Assembly: GCF_016117655.1 (NCBI RefSeq)
Contig: NZ_CP064936.1
Coordinates: 2,418,001-2,482,000 of the forward strand
Source: Treponema peruense
GTDB taxonomy: Bacteria > Spirochaetota > Spirochaetia > Treponematales > Treponemataceae
Length of the DNA: 64,000 nt
Direction of reading: 5' to 3'
Positions 32,119-39,806 of this stretch are shown piece by piece (positions within the stretch are counted from its first letter, which is position 1; the number at the start of each line of letters is the position of its first letter). The position numbers and the translations under genes are program-made. The notes under the pieces are model-generated. The model saw only the letters and a list, made by a program, of their open reading frames with translations, had not been told where the DNA came from and searched no databases.

Positions 32119-34032
32119 ATGAAAAAAATTCTTGTCTGCATGGGAATATACACAACGCTGGTTTTTATTTTGTGCACCGGCGTTTCATTTTTTCAGAGTG
32201 TTCCCGTTCTTCTTGAAGGAGCTGCAGCAGGGTACAGATTTCTTCGCGGAACAGAATACTTTCTTTCACTTTTGCCTGTTATTTTTATAAGCGGAATAAC
32301 ATTTGCCTGTTCAATCCAATGGCAGAAAGGAACAGCAGACAGTGCAGTACGTTTTTCACACGGAATGACCGTACGCTTCAAAAATATACTGATTGTTTCG
32401 TTGTTTATAGTTTTTATTCTCATGCTGAATACAGAAATTTTCATTCCTTCAGTCAAAGCGCAGATTGTTCAAAAAGAAAATGCTCCTGTAGAACTTGAAG
32501 AGTCTCTTGCGACATCAAAAATCATGCTCCAAAAAGGTCGCCCTCTTCTTGCATTGCAGTACGCACAGAAGGCATGCGACATAGCCCCGGACGACATTTA
32601 TGCAAACCGCCAGCTTCATCTTGCACAGAACAGTGCGGATCTTGCCCGTGACCGCGAGCTTCATGAACAATCCCGTGTCAAACCGCAGCAGGTATCAGAA
32701 AAAGCAAAAGTGAGCGCCGCCGGAATTTTCAACGAAAAAGGATATTCCGTAAAAGAACTTATAGAAAAATCCAAAACTGCGGCGGCCTCGGGCGACTGGT
32801 TCAATGCACATTACTGGGCTCAGATTGCCGTTCAGTGCTGTGAAGGAACTGAAACAAACAGAACCGAAGCCATTTCTGCTGCAAACGATGCGTGGAACAA
32901 ACTGAATGAGCCCAAAGCCTTTGGTTCAGAAAAAGAACGTGCCTATTACGAAAAAAAATACGAAGGATACAAACTTCTGTTAAGCCGTGACTTTTTAAAA
33001 TCATACTACATCTTTCTTTCGCTGGAGTCTTCTTCACAAACAATAGAAGCCGATCCCGATGTAGAAGAATTTCTTTCACTTGCAAAAAAAGGCGTAGAAA
33101 GCATGTATTTTTTCTTTGACGAAACAGACGGAATGATCCGCATGGAAAATACACACAACATTTATTTTGCGCTCAGCAATTCTGACGGAACAAAAACTGT
33201 CTTCTATATAAAAGGCGCAATGGACGTAAAAGGAAACGGCGGTTCGGTGCGCTACCTTGAATCGCTGGATGTTGTAAACTACGGGCGCAACGGAGTGTTC
33301 AGATACGCATTTCACGCACCTTACGCAAAAGTTATTGAACAAAATGCAGCAGACTTTTCTGCAAACGCACGAACATTAATGGGATTGGCAAAAGAATGGA
33401 AGTCAGTTCCTTTTGTTCAGCTTTGTTCCGTTTCAAGAACCGGGGAAGGAATTATCACCAGCCCTGAATTCACGTTCAAAGAAACAGGAATTCCTGACAA
33501 AATAGTTTCTGAACTTGGGTTTTCAAAAGCCGGAAATGATGCAGGAACAGAAACCAACATAAAGTCAGAATTTATTCCGTTTACTTCGATGATTCTTCCG
33601 ATGCCTTATTCCGATTTTGCTGTTATAAGTGAAGCTTCGTCCGGAGCACAGCAAATGCCTCTTTATTTTCTTGCAGGATTTGTAAAAAAAGCCGTTCACT
33701 ACGGTTTTTCTGCAGAAGTGTTTTCTGAAATTCTTGTTACGCGGGCAATGTATCCGCTGTTTATGCTCATAATATGCATTATGTGTGCCGTAGCCGGGTG
33801 GAATTACAGAATAAGCGACAAGTCAGCGCTGTTCAAATTTTCGTGGCTTATAATAATTCCCCTTTACGGATTTCTTATGTTTATTATTTTGAACAGCTGT
33901 TATTATCTTTTTGGAATGCTCAATTATCTGATTGTAGGAATATTCGGAATGGGGGCACTGGCCGCGGCAACGGTTTTTTACACAATTCTTTTTGCCCTTG
34001 CCTCGCTGAATTTTCTTTCGCGCAAGAACTAA
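32119..34032 (+). CDS. Large membrane protein with TPR-like soluble domain, unknown function
   Basis: A 637-residue protein I do not recognise. Three N-terminal membrane helices (to about residue 108) are followed by a soluble region of about 400 residues, then three or four C-terminal helices (YPLFMLIICIMCAVAGW; FSWLIIIPLYGFLMFIIL; YLIVGIFGMGALAAATVFY). The soluble region starts with helical repeats of TPR type (GRPLLALQYAQKACDIAPDD; GDWFNAHYWAQIAVQC) and then becomes mixed alpha/beta (FYIKGAMDVKGNGGSVRYLE). It is cotranscribed with the preceding membrane protein. No enzyme motif is visible. Confidence 0.7.
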   Translation: MKKILVCMGIYTTLVFILCTGVSFFQSVPVLLEGAAAGYRFLRGTEYFLSLLPVIFISGITFACSIQWQKGTADSAVRFSHGMTVRFKNILIVSLFIVFILMLNTEIFIPSVKAQIVQKENAPVELEESLATSKIMLQKGRPLLALQYAQKACDIAPDDIYANRQLHLAQNSADLARDRELHEQSRVKPQQVSEKAKVSAAGIFNEKGYSVKELIEKSKTAAASGDWFNAHYWAQIAVQCCEGTETNRTEAISAANDAWNKLNEPKAFGSEKERAYYEKKYEGYKLLLSRDFLKSYYIFLSLESSSQTIEADPDVEEFLSLAKKGVESMYFFFDETDGMIRMENTHNIYFALSNSDGTKTVFYIKGAMDVKGNGGSVRYLESLDVVNYGRNGVFRYAFHAPYAKVIEQNAADFSANARTLMGLAKEWKSVPFVQLCSVSRTGEGIITSPEFTFKETGIPDKIVSELGFSKAGNDAGTETNIKSEFIPFTSMILPMPYSDFAVISEASSGAQQMPLYFLAGFVKKAVHYGFSAEVFSEILVTRAMYPLFMLIICIMCAVAGWNYRISDKSALFKFSWLIIIPLYGFLMFIILNSCYYLFGMLNYLIVGIFGMGALAAATVFYTILFALASLNFLSRKN

Positions 34033-34078
34033 AAAATCAAACCGCCCCGCGTATTATGCACGTTGAGCTGAACAAAAA

Positions 34079-35362
34079 TCAGTCTATGTCAACGCGCTTA
34101 ATATGTGCACCCAAAGCCTGAAGCCTTTCTACAAGGTGTTCATAACCGCGCTCTATCTGGTAAACATTGCTTATGCGGCTTTCACCGTGAGCAGCCATCG
34201 CAGCTATAACCATTGCCATTCCGGCTCTTACATCTGGAGATACAAGGTGGTCGCCGTGAAGTGAACTGGGGCCGCTTACAACCGCTCTGTGCGGGTCACA
34301 AAGAGTAATGCGTGCGCCCATGCTTATAAGTTTGTCTACAAAGAACATGCGGCTTTCGAACATTTTTTCAAAAATAAGCACGGTTCCTTCTACCTGGGTG
34401 GCGACAACCGTCATAATGGAAGTCAAATCAGGCGGAAATCCAGGCCACGGACTGTCATCTATTTTGGGAATCATACCGCCAAGGTCTGTGTTAACACGCA
34501 TTTCCTGATCTTCAGAAACAGAAAGCCTGTCCCCGTCTATGTCCCAGCGGATTCCCAGTTTGCTAAAACCTACACGCAACGGCCGCAGCTGTTTTTCATT
34601 GACACCGGTAATTGTAATTGCCCCGTGAGTCGCAGCTGCAAGACCAATAAAAGAACCTATTTCCATAAAATCAGGACCGATTGTAAAGTCGCAGCCGTTA
34701 AGAGATGGCACACCGTCGATGTAAAGAATATTGCTTCCTACACCGGTAATTTTTGCACCCATCATATTCAGCATTGTGCATAAATCCTGAACATGCGGCT
34801 CACTCGCAGCGTTTGTAATTACAGTACGCCCTTCTGCAAGAACTGCAGCCATAAGTGCATTTTCTGTTGCGGTAACTGAAGTTTCGTCCAAAAAGATATC
34901 TTTTCCTACAAGCTTATTGGCAGTAAACTCAAATTTACTGTCTATAGAAACGCGTGCACCAAGTTCCTGAAGAGCAATAAAATGCGTGTCCAGTCTTCTG
35001 CGGCCAATTACATCTCCTCCGGGCGGAAGCATAATGGCTTTTCCTGTTCTTGCAATAAGCGGTCCTGCAAAAAGAATTGAAGCCCTTATTTTTCTGCTCA
35101 GTTCAGCAGGTATATCGTTGCGGATTATTTCTTTTGCCTGAATTTTCCAGGTATTGTGTTCCAGTTTTTCGACTTCAACTCCCAAAGCCTGAAGAATAAG
35201 AAGCATAACCCCTGTGTCTTCTATTTCGGGAATGTTCCTGAGTATTACCGGTTTTTCTGTAAGCATGGACGCCGCAATACACGGAAGAGCCGCATTTTTG
35301 TTTCCGCAAGCACGGATTGTTCCTTTTATTGGAAAACCGCCTTCAATCTGATATTCGTACAT
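34079..35362 (-). CDS. murA: UDP-N-acetylglucosamine 1-carboxyvinyltransferase, Asp-type
   Basis: A 427-residue enolpyruvyl transferase that starts peptidoglycan precursor synthesis by joining phosphoenolpyruvate to UDP-GlcNAc. The N-terminal GNKNAALPCIAASML has the conserved Lys22 and Asn23 equivalents, and the fold-typical PDLTSIMTVVA and VSPDVRAGMAMVIAA are present. The active-site loop reads GGDVIGRRRLDTH, so the usual Cys (E. coli Cys115) is Asp117 here. The same change is known from Mycobacterium, Chlamydia and Borrelia MurA and makes the enzyme insensitive to fosfomycin. AAGGAATC precedes the start; pepT lies 14 nt upstream in the same operon. Confidence 0.95.
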   Translation of the reverse strand: MYEYQIEGGFPIKGTIRACGNKNAALPCIAASMLTEKPVILRNIPEIEDTGVMLLILQALGVEVEKLEHNTWKIQAKEIIRNDIPAELSRKIRASILFAGPLIARTGKAIMLPPGGDVIGRRRLDTHFIALQELGARVSIDSKFEFTANKLVGKDIFLDETSVTATENALMAAVLAEGRTVITNAASEPHVQDLCTMLNMMGAKITGVGSNILYIDGVPSLNGCDFTIGPDFMEIGSFIGLAAATHGAITITGVNEKQLRPLRVGFSKLGIRWDIDGDRLSVSEDQEMRVNTDLGGMIPKIDDSPWPGFPPDLTSIMTVVATQVEGTVLIFEKMFESRMFFVDKLISMGARITLCDPHRAVVSGPSSLHGDHLVSPDVRAGMAMVIAAMAAHGESRISNVYQIERGYEHLVERLQALGAHIKRVDID

Positions 35363-35376
35363 TTTGATTCCTTTTT

Positions 35377-36636
35377 TTATTTATTTGATGCAAGTTCCAC
35401 AAGAACCTCGGTTGCCTTAACCATCTGTTCCAGACTTGCCCATTCATATCTTGAGTGAAAATTATGACCGCCTGTAAAAATATTCGGTGTGGGAATGCCC
35501 ATTTCAGAAAGCCGCGAACCGTCTGTACCGCCCCTGATTGGTGGAAAAACAGGCTCCATTCCGCAATTACGGTATGCTTTTACAAGACGCTCCACCACGG
35601 CAGGATTTTTCTGCATTACATCATGCATATTCTTGTACTGAAGCGTATGTTCTACACTTACGTGTCCGCCGCAGCTTCTTTCCACAAGAGATGCAGCCAT
35701 TTCTACAGTACGCTTTCTTTCTTCCATTCCTTCCTGCGAAAAGTCACGCAAAAACAGCACAACTTTTGCGTCCTCCATTGAACCTTCTATAGACATAGGC
35801 GCATAAAAGCCCTGTCTGCCGTCAGTTGCCTCGGGAACTTCATTTTTTGGAAGATAAGAAAGAAATGTACAGGCCATAGTTACGGCATTTACCATGTCAG
35901 GACGCGCTGTTCCAGTATGCTTTGGCTTTCCTGTAAAAGACACGGTACTTTTGTAAGCATTAAAACATTCAGTTTCGAGTTCGCCAATAGTTCCGCCGTC
36001 TACAGTGTATGCGTACTTTGACTTCAAAAGCTCAAGCGGAACCCTGTCCATTCCGTGACCTGTTTCTTCATCTGGTGAAAAAAGAATTTCTATTGCACCG
36101 TGGGGAATCTGCGGATTTTTTACCAGATATTCTACAGCCGTTACAATTTCTGCAACACCGGCCTTGTCATCGGCACCAAGAAGAGTTGTTCCATCAGAAG
36201 TAATTATTGTCTCACGCTGTTTTGCTGCAGCCGCAAGTTCTTTATCAGAAGCGGGGTCGTGAACAACAGAATTCTTAAGCTGAATAACCGAGCCGTCATA
36301 GTTTTTATGCACGACCGGCTGTACGTTTTTGCCGCTGGTTTCTTCCGATGTATCGATGTGCGCAATAAGACAGAACGGCTCATCTTTTTCACGGCCGGCA
36401 CTTGCTTCCAGAAAAGCGTATGTATAGCAGTCCGCGGTCGTAGTAACATTTTTAAGCCCGAGGCCACAAAGTTCGGCATTAAGGAGAGACGCCATTTCTT
36501 TTTGCTGCGGTGTACTGGGCATAATTCCGCTGTCGGCTTTTTCTGAAGAACTTTCGCTGTAAGTTTTTGCGTATCTTAAAAAACGGGACAAAAGACGTTC
36601 CGCCAGATCATGATTTTTGCTGCAAATGTCGGACAT
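35377..36636 (-). CDS. pepT: Tripeptide aminopeptidase (peptidase T)
   Basis: A 419-residue M20-family metallopeptidase that removes the N-terminal residue of tripeptides in the cytoplasm. Zinc-site residues are visible in order: LIAHIDTSEE (His, Asp), LLGADDKAGVAE (bridging Asp), SPDEETGHG (catalytic Glu and ligand Glu), YTVDGG (Asp) and GGHNFHSRYEW (His). The length fits PepT. The start ATG 36636 has no Shine-Dalgarno, but a full promoter ends 8 nt upstream. murA follows in the same unit. Confidence 0.95.
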   Translation of the reverse strand: MSDICSKNHDLAERLLSRFLRYAKTYSESSSEKADSGIMPSTPQQKEMASLLNAELCGLGLKNVTTTADCYTYAFLEASAGREKDEPFCLIAHIDTSEETSGKNVQPVVHKNYDGSVIQLKNSVVHDPASDKELAAAAKQRETIITSDGTTLLGADDKAGVAEIVTAVEYLVKNPQIPHGAIEILFSPDEETGHGMDRVPLELLKSKYAYTVDGGTIGELETECFNAYKSTVSFTGKPKHTGTARPDMVNAVTMACTFLSYLPKNEVPEATDGRQGFYAPMSIEGSMEDAKVVLFLRDFSQEGMEERKRTVEMAASLVERSCGGHVSVEHTLQYKNMHDVMQKNPAVVERLVKAYRNCGMEPVFPPIRGGTDGSRLSEMGIPTPNIFTGGHNFHSRYEWASLEQMVKATEVLVELASNK

Positions 36637-36644
36637 ATTCTTTA

Positions 36645-36673
36645 ATATTAAAGCATTTTTTCACTTAGCGCAA
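36645..36673 (-). promoter_or_regulatory. Promoter of pepT, predicted leaderless
   Basis: On the minus strand: TTGCGC (36673-36668), 17 bp, TAATAT (36650-36645), then 8 nt and the ATG at 36636. Confidence 0.55.
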
Positions 36674-36706
36674 CGGTTTAATTTTGCGTCTGTCTGCAGA
36701 CCGGTT

Positions 36707-37474
36707 TTATAATTGAATTTCTAAGCGACGTTCGTCTTTGGGACATTGTGATTGTGCAAGTCCTGCTGCTTTGTCAAACGTTTTTTCTATATACTGCGCT
36801 TCACCTTCGGTAAGGGATGCGCGCGAAAGTACAGTACGCCAGAACTGTTCCATTGCTTCACTTCCTGTACGCGAAAAAAAACCGATTTTTCTAAGACTGT
36901 CCGAAATTGTACCCACGGTTTTGTCCAGTCTCTCCAGGGAAACAGGTGTATACCCAGTGCGCTTTGTGTCATTTTTTCTAAAAAGTTCGTAGCTTATTAT
37001 CTGAACGGCATGGCTCAAATTAAGCGAACCGAATTCGTCACTGGACGGAATTGTAACTCCCATTGTACATTCGTTGACTTCATCATCTTCAAGGCCTGTA
37101 CGTTCATTGCCAAAAACTACAGCGACTTTTCCGCCTTCAGAAGCTTTTGTTCCGGTAACAGTGTCTGCCATAGAAGCAAATTCTTCGGGAAGAAATAATT
37201 TTCCGCCGCGTTTTTTTCCTTTACGCCGTGTGGTAGCAGCTGCACAAACACAGTCTTTTGTTGCTTCTGTAATTGAATCAAAAAATTCAGCTCTGTCAAA
37301 AATATATCCTGCGTGAATTGCAAGAATATGTACTCTTTCTACATCAATGGAATTCCTGTCGCCTACAATACGTAGCGTGTGAATTCCGTTATTGGCCATT
37401 CCCCTGCACACAGCGCCGATGTTCCGCGATTCTTCGGGCCGTGAAAGTACGATTACGATTTTGTCAAGATTCAT
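36707..37474 (-). CDS. SPOUT RNA methyltransferase, TrmJ-like
   Basis: A 255-residue methyltransferase of the TrmH/SpoU family. Motif 1 is VLSRPEESRNIGAVCRGMANNG, with the Asn and Arg of the family; motif 2 is AVVFGNERTGLEDDEV; motif 3 is TIPSSDEFGSLNLSHAVQIISYE. The last 80 residues form a helical tail as in TrmJ, which 2'-O-methylates position 32 of tRNAs. tRNA is the likely substrate, but rRNA cannot be excluded. TATACT lies 6 nt before the ATG, without a Shine-Dalgarno, and the SDR gene is divergent 47 bp away. Confidence 0.85.
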   Translation of the reverse strand: MNLDKIVIVLSRPEESRNIGAVCRGMANNGIHTLRIVGDRNSIDVERVHILAIHAGYIFDRAEFFDSITEATKDCVCAAATTRRKGKKRGGKLFLPEEFASMADTVTGTKASEGGKVAVVFGNERTGLEDDEVNECTMGVTIPSSDEFGSLNLSHAVQIISYELFRKNDTKRTGYTPVSLERLDKTVGTISDSLRKIGFFSRTGSEAMEQFWRTVLSRASLTEGEAQYIEKTFDKAAGLAQSQCPKDERRLEIQL

Positions 37475-37480
37475 ATCTAC

Positions 37481-37486
37481 AGTATA
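37481..37486 (-). promoter_or_regulatory. -10 box of the TrmJ-like gene, predicted leaderless
   Basis: TATACT, then 6 nt (GTAGAT) and the ATG at 37474. The -35 position is not conserved. On the plus strand the overlapping TATACT (37483-37488) could also act 16 bp after a TTGTCA (37461-37466) as a second promoter for the SDR gene. Confidence 0.4.
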
Positions 37487-37507
37487 CTAATTTTACGCTC
37501 TTTACAC

Positions 37508-37513
37508 TATAAT
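37508..37513 (+). promoter_or_regulatory. -10 box of the SDR gene, predicted leaderless
   Basis: A consensus TATAAT, 7 nt (ATTGCAC) before the ATG at 37521. No Shine-Dalgarno is present and the -35 position is weak. Confidence 0.45.
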
Positions 37514-37520
37514 ATTGCAC

Positions 37521-38192
37521 ATGGAAAAAAATATCTTTGCAGAAAAAAACGCTCTCATCATTGGCGGAACAAAAGGAACAGGTCTTGAAATTGCACGGCT
37601 TCTTTTGCAAAAAGGCGCAAAGGTTACCTGTACAGGAAGAAATACCCGTGAGCAGCTTTCTGGAATTGAATTTATTTTCTGCGACATCGACAACTGCGGA
37701 ATAGAAAACTTCTGCGACGGTGTTATCGGGGAAAAACTTTCTGCGACAGATATTCTTGTCGTAACATTCGGACCGTTCTGCCAGAAGCCGCTTCATCTTA
37801 CGGCAGCAAAAGAATGGACACAGATGGCACTGGACAATTATGCACTTCCCGGAATTCTTGTGTCAAAAGCAATTCCCGCAATGATGGAACGTCGCTGGGG
37901 AAGAATTATTTTTTTTGGCGGAACAAGAACAGAAAGCGTGCGCGGTTACAAAACAAATGCAGCATACGCCGGAGCAAAAACAGGAATTTCTGTAATTACA
38001 AAATCTATCGCAATGGAATACGCACAGTACGGAATTACATGCAATGCAGTTCTTCCAGGATTTACTTCGCACGCGCCTGAAGGAACACAAACCGTAAGTG
38101 AGCACGCACTTGCAGAAAACGCCGTCTCGCTCATGTCAAAGGAAGAGCTTAACGGCGTTCTACTTAATGTTGACCGCGGCTGGTCAGTTTAA
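37521..38192 (+). CDS. Short-chain dehydrogenase/reductase
   Basis: A 223-residue classical SDR enzyme. The cofactor-binding motif is IIGGTKGTGLEIARLL near residue 12; the next Arg in CTGRNTRE suggests NADP(H). The catalytic Tyr and Lys are in AAYAGAKTGISVITKS (YxxxK) near 150, followed by GITCNAVLPGF. FabG-like or sugar-alcohol dehydrogenase activity is possible; the substrate cannot be told. I use ATG 37521; a TTG two codons earlier lies inside the spacer after the -10 box. Its stop codon lies in the left arm of a large inverted repeat. Confidence 0.85.
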   Translation: MEKNIFAEKNALIIGGTKGTGLEIARLLLQKGAKVTCTGRNTREQLSGIEFIFCDIDNCGIENFCDGVIGEKLSATDILVVTFGPFCQKPLHLTAAKEWTQMALDNYALPGILVSKAIPAMMERRWGRIIFFGGTRTESVRGYKTNAAYAGAKTGISVITKSIAMEYAQYGITCNAVLPGFTSHAPEGTQTVSEHALAENAVSLMSKEELNGVLLNVDRGWSV

Positions 38193-38230
38193 GTTTGTTT
38201 CTAAAAATTGCAATTTTGAAACAAACTTAA
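38189..38230. terminator. Bidirectional inverted repeat covering both stop codons
   Basis: TTAAGTTTGTTTC (38189-38201) and its exact complement (38218-38230) form a 13-bp stem; the loop region holds the palindrome AAAATTGCAATTTT. The TAA of the SDR gene (38190-38192) and the TAA of the convergent decarboxylase gene (38229-38227) both lie inside the stem. There is no external T-run; the inner T-tract may serve. It probably ends both transcripts and protects the 3' ends. Confidence 0.65.
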
Positions 38231-39423
38231 GAAATCTTGTCTTCTTCAAGACCGTTTTCGCCCATAAAGTAAGTTTTTATCGGCGGGAACCCGTTAAAGG
38301 CAACACTTGCATATGTCGAAGTGTAAGCTCCGGTAGAAAGCCAGTATACTTTGTCACCGCTTTTCAATTCTATCGGAAGCTTGTACTTTTCATCTTCGTA
38401 CATTATGTCCATGCTGTCACAGGTAGGTCCTGCTATAATTACAGAACCTTCTTTTCCGCCGTCTTTGTCGGTAATTACAGGATACTTTATTGACTCGTCC
38501 AGCGTTTCAATAAGTCCGTTGAATTTTCCCGCATCAAGATAAACCCAGCGGTTAAGGGCCGTATTGTTTTTGCGCGAAATAAGAACAACTTCCGAAGTAA
38601 GAATTCCGCTGTCGCCTACAAGGGAACGCCCTGGTTCAAGTACAATCATCGGAACATCTTCACCAAAGTCATCACGCAGATAACGCGTAATTTCCGATGC
38701 ATATTCGCTCAGTTCATTCGTTGCCTGCATGTAGTGGGCAGGAAAACCGCCGCCCATATTTATCATTGTAAGTTTGATTCCCTCTTCTTCTTCGAGAGAT
38801 GCAAACAGATATTTCGTTTTTGCAATAGCATCATTCCACTGGCCAATATCACGCTGCTGGCTTCCTACATGAAAACTTATTCCGTAAGGTGTAAGCCCCA
38901 GATCACGTGCCTGAACAAGAAGATCATATGCCATGTCGGGATGACAGCCAAACTTTCTTGAAAGCGGCCAGTCTGCCGTAACTGAATTCTCTACAAGGAT
39001 TCTTACATAAACTCTTGAACCAGGCGCAAACTTCGCTATATTTTTCAAATCATCCTTTGAATCAGTAGCGAACATTCTTACGCCTTTTTCATAAAAATAT
39101 TTTATATCTTCTGATTTTTTAATTGTATTGCCGTATGAAGTTCTGTCTGCCGAAATTCCAAGCGCAAGAACTTTGTCGAGTTCGTATCGTGACGCAATGT
39201 CAAAACTTGAACCAAGCGAGTCAAGAAGTTTCAAAACCGGAACTCCAGGATTTGCCTTGACTGCATAATAAATGTTTGCATAAGGAAAAGAATCCTTAAG
39301 CTGAACATAACTTTTTTTAATTCTGCGGAGATCCACTACAATATTCGGGGTCGCAAAATCCTTTGAAAACTCACGGAATCTTTTCCATTCCATCTCTGTG
39401 ATAAATTCATCTCGATTAAACAT
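38227..39423 (-). CDS. PLP-dependent basic amino acid decarboxylase (ornithine/lysine type, fold III)
   Basis: A 398-residue alanine-racemase-fold decarboxylase. The PLP lysine is in IYYAVKANPG near residue 49; phosphate binding is in MGGGFPAHY and LEPGRSLVG; the partner-subunit motif is GPTCDSMD near 338 with Cys and Asp. These fit ornithine/lysine decarboxylases of the eukaryote-like group more than diaminopimelate decarboxylase, so the product is probably putrescine or cadaverine. ATG 39423 follows an AGGTGA site; the longer GTG start at 39483 has none. Confidence 0.87.
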   Translation of the reverse strand: MFNRDEFITEMEWKRFREFSKDFATPNIVVDLRRIKKSYVQLKDSFPYANIYYAVKANPGVPVLKLLDSLGSSFDIASRYELDKVLALGISADRTSYGNTIKKSEDIKYFYEKGVRMFATDSKDDLKNIAKFAPGSRVYVRILVENSVTADWPLSRKFGCHPDMAYDLLVQARDLGLTPYGISFHVGSQQRDIGQWNDAIAKTKYLFASLEEEEGIKLTMINMGGGFPAHYMQATNELSEYASEITRYLRDDFGEDVPMIVLEPGRSLVGDSGILTSEVVLISRKNNTALNRWVYLDAGKFNGLIETLDESIKYPVITDKDGGKEGSVIIAGPTCDSMDIMYEDEKYKLPIELKSGDKVYWLSTGAYTSTYASVAFNGFPPIKTYFMGENGLEEDKIS

Positions 39424-39566
39424 TGAATTCACCTGCCAAAAATTAGATTTTTTTTCAAGCGTCTCGATGTTATCATAATTCACCCTGTTATTGTACAGAC
39501 AGAATTCGGCACTAAGGCACTTGAAAATAAAAAAAAGCAGTTATTTTTTGTTCAAAAGTTCATATC

Positions 39567-39580
39567 GTGATATTTATCAC
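39567..39580. promoter_or_regulatory. GTGA-N6-TCAC inverted repeat (possible Crp/FNR-family site)
   Basis: GTGATATTTATCAC is a perfect 6-bp inverted repeat with 2 central bases and matches the generic Crp-type operator. It lies about 150 bp before the decarboxylase start and just after the copA stop. The flanks can also pair (GTTC...GAAC), so it may instead be the tip of a hairpin at the copA 3' end. Confidence 0.3.
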
Positions 39581-39602
39581 AGTTTTGCACTTGTGGAACA
39601 GT

Positions 39603-39806
39603 TTATGCCAGGGAATATCCCGCTTTTTTAACGGCGTTTACTATGCTTTCGTCAGTAACAGACGGTTCCATAGTCAGAAGCACGTCACCTGTGTTGTGGT
39701 CGGCAACAGCTTTTTCAATTCCGGCTACAGACTCGAGCGCTTCTTTTACATGAGCCTCGCAGTGTGCACACATCATTCCTTCTACTTTGATTTTCTTTTC
39801 TACCAT
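39603..39806 (-). CDS. Possible internally initiated CopZ-like copper chaperone
   Basis: Within copA, in the same frame, an ATG at 39806 is preceded by AAGAGGA with 7-8 nt spacing, as good as the ribosome sites of real genes here. It would give a 67-residue protein (starting MVEKKIKVEGMMCAHC) that is exactly one heavy-metal-associated domain, the size of CopZ. Either the cell makes both the fused domain and a free chaperone, or a former copZ gene was joined to copA by loss of the stop codon and the start is a relic. Confidence 0.45.
   Translation of the reverse strand: MVEKKIKVEGMMCAHCEAHVKEALESVAGIEKAVADHNTGDVLLTMEPSVTDESIVNAVKKAGYSLA

Noticed and set aside
35010-35020. MurA read as inactive because the catalytic Cys is missing
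   Set aside because: Asp at this position is known to support activity in other bacteria; the remaining conserved residues are intact.
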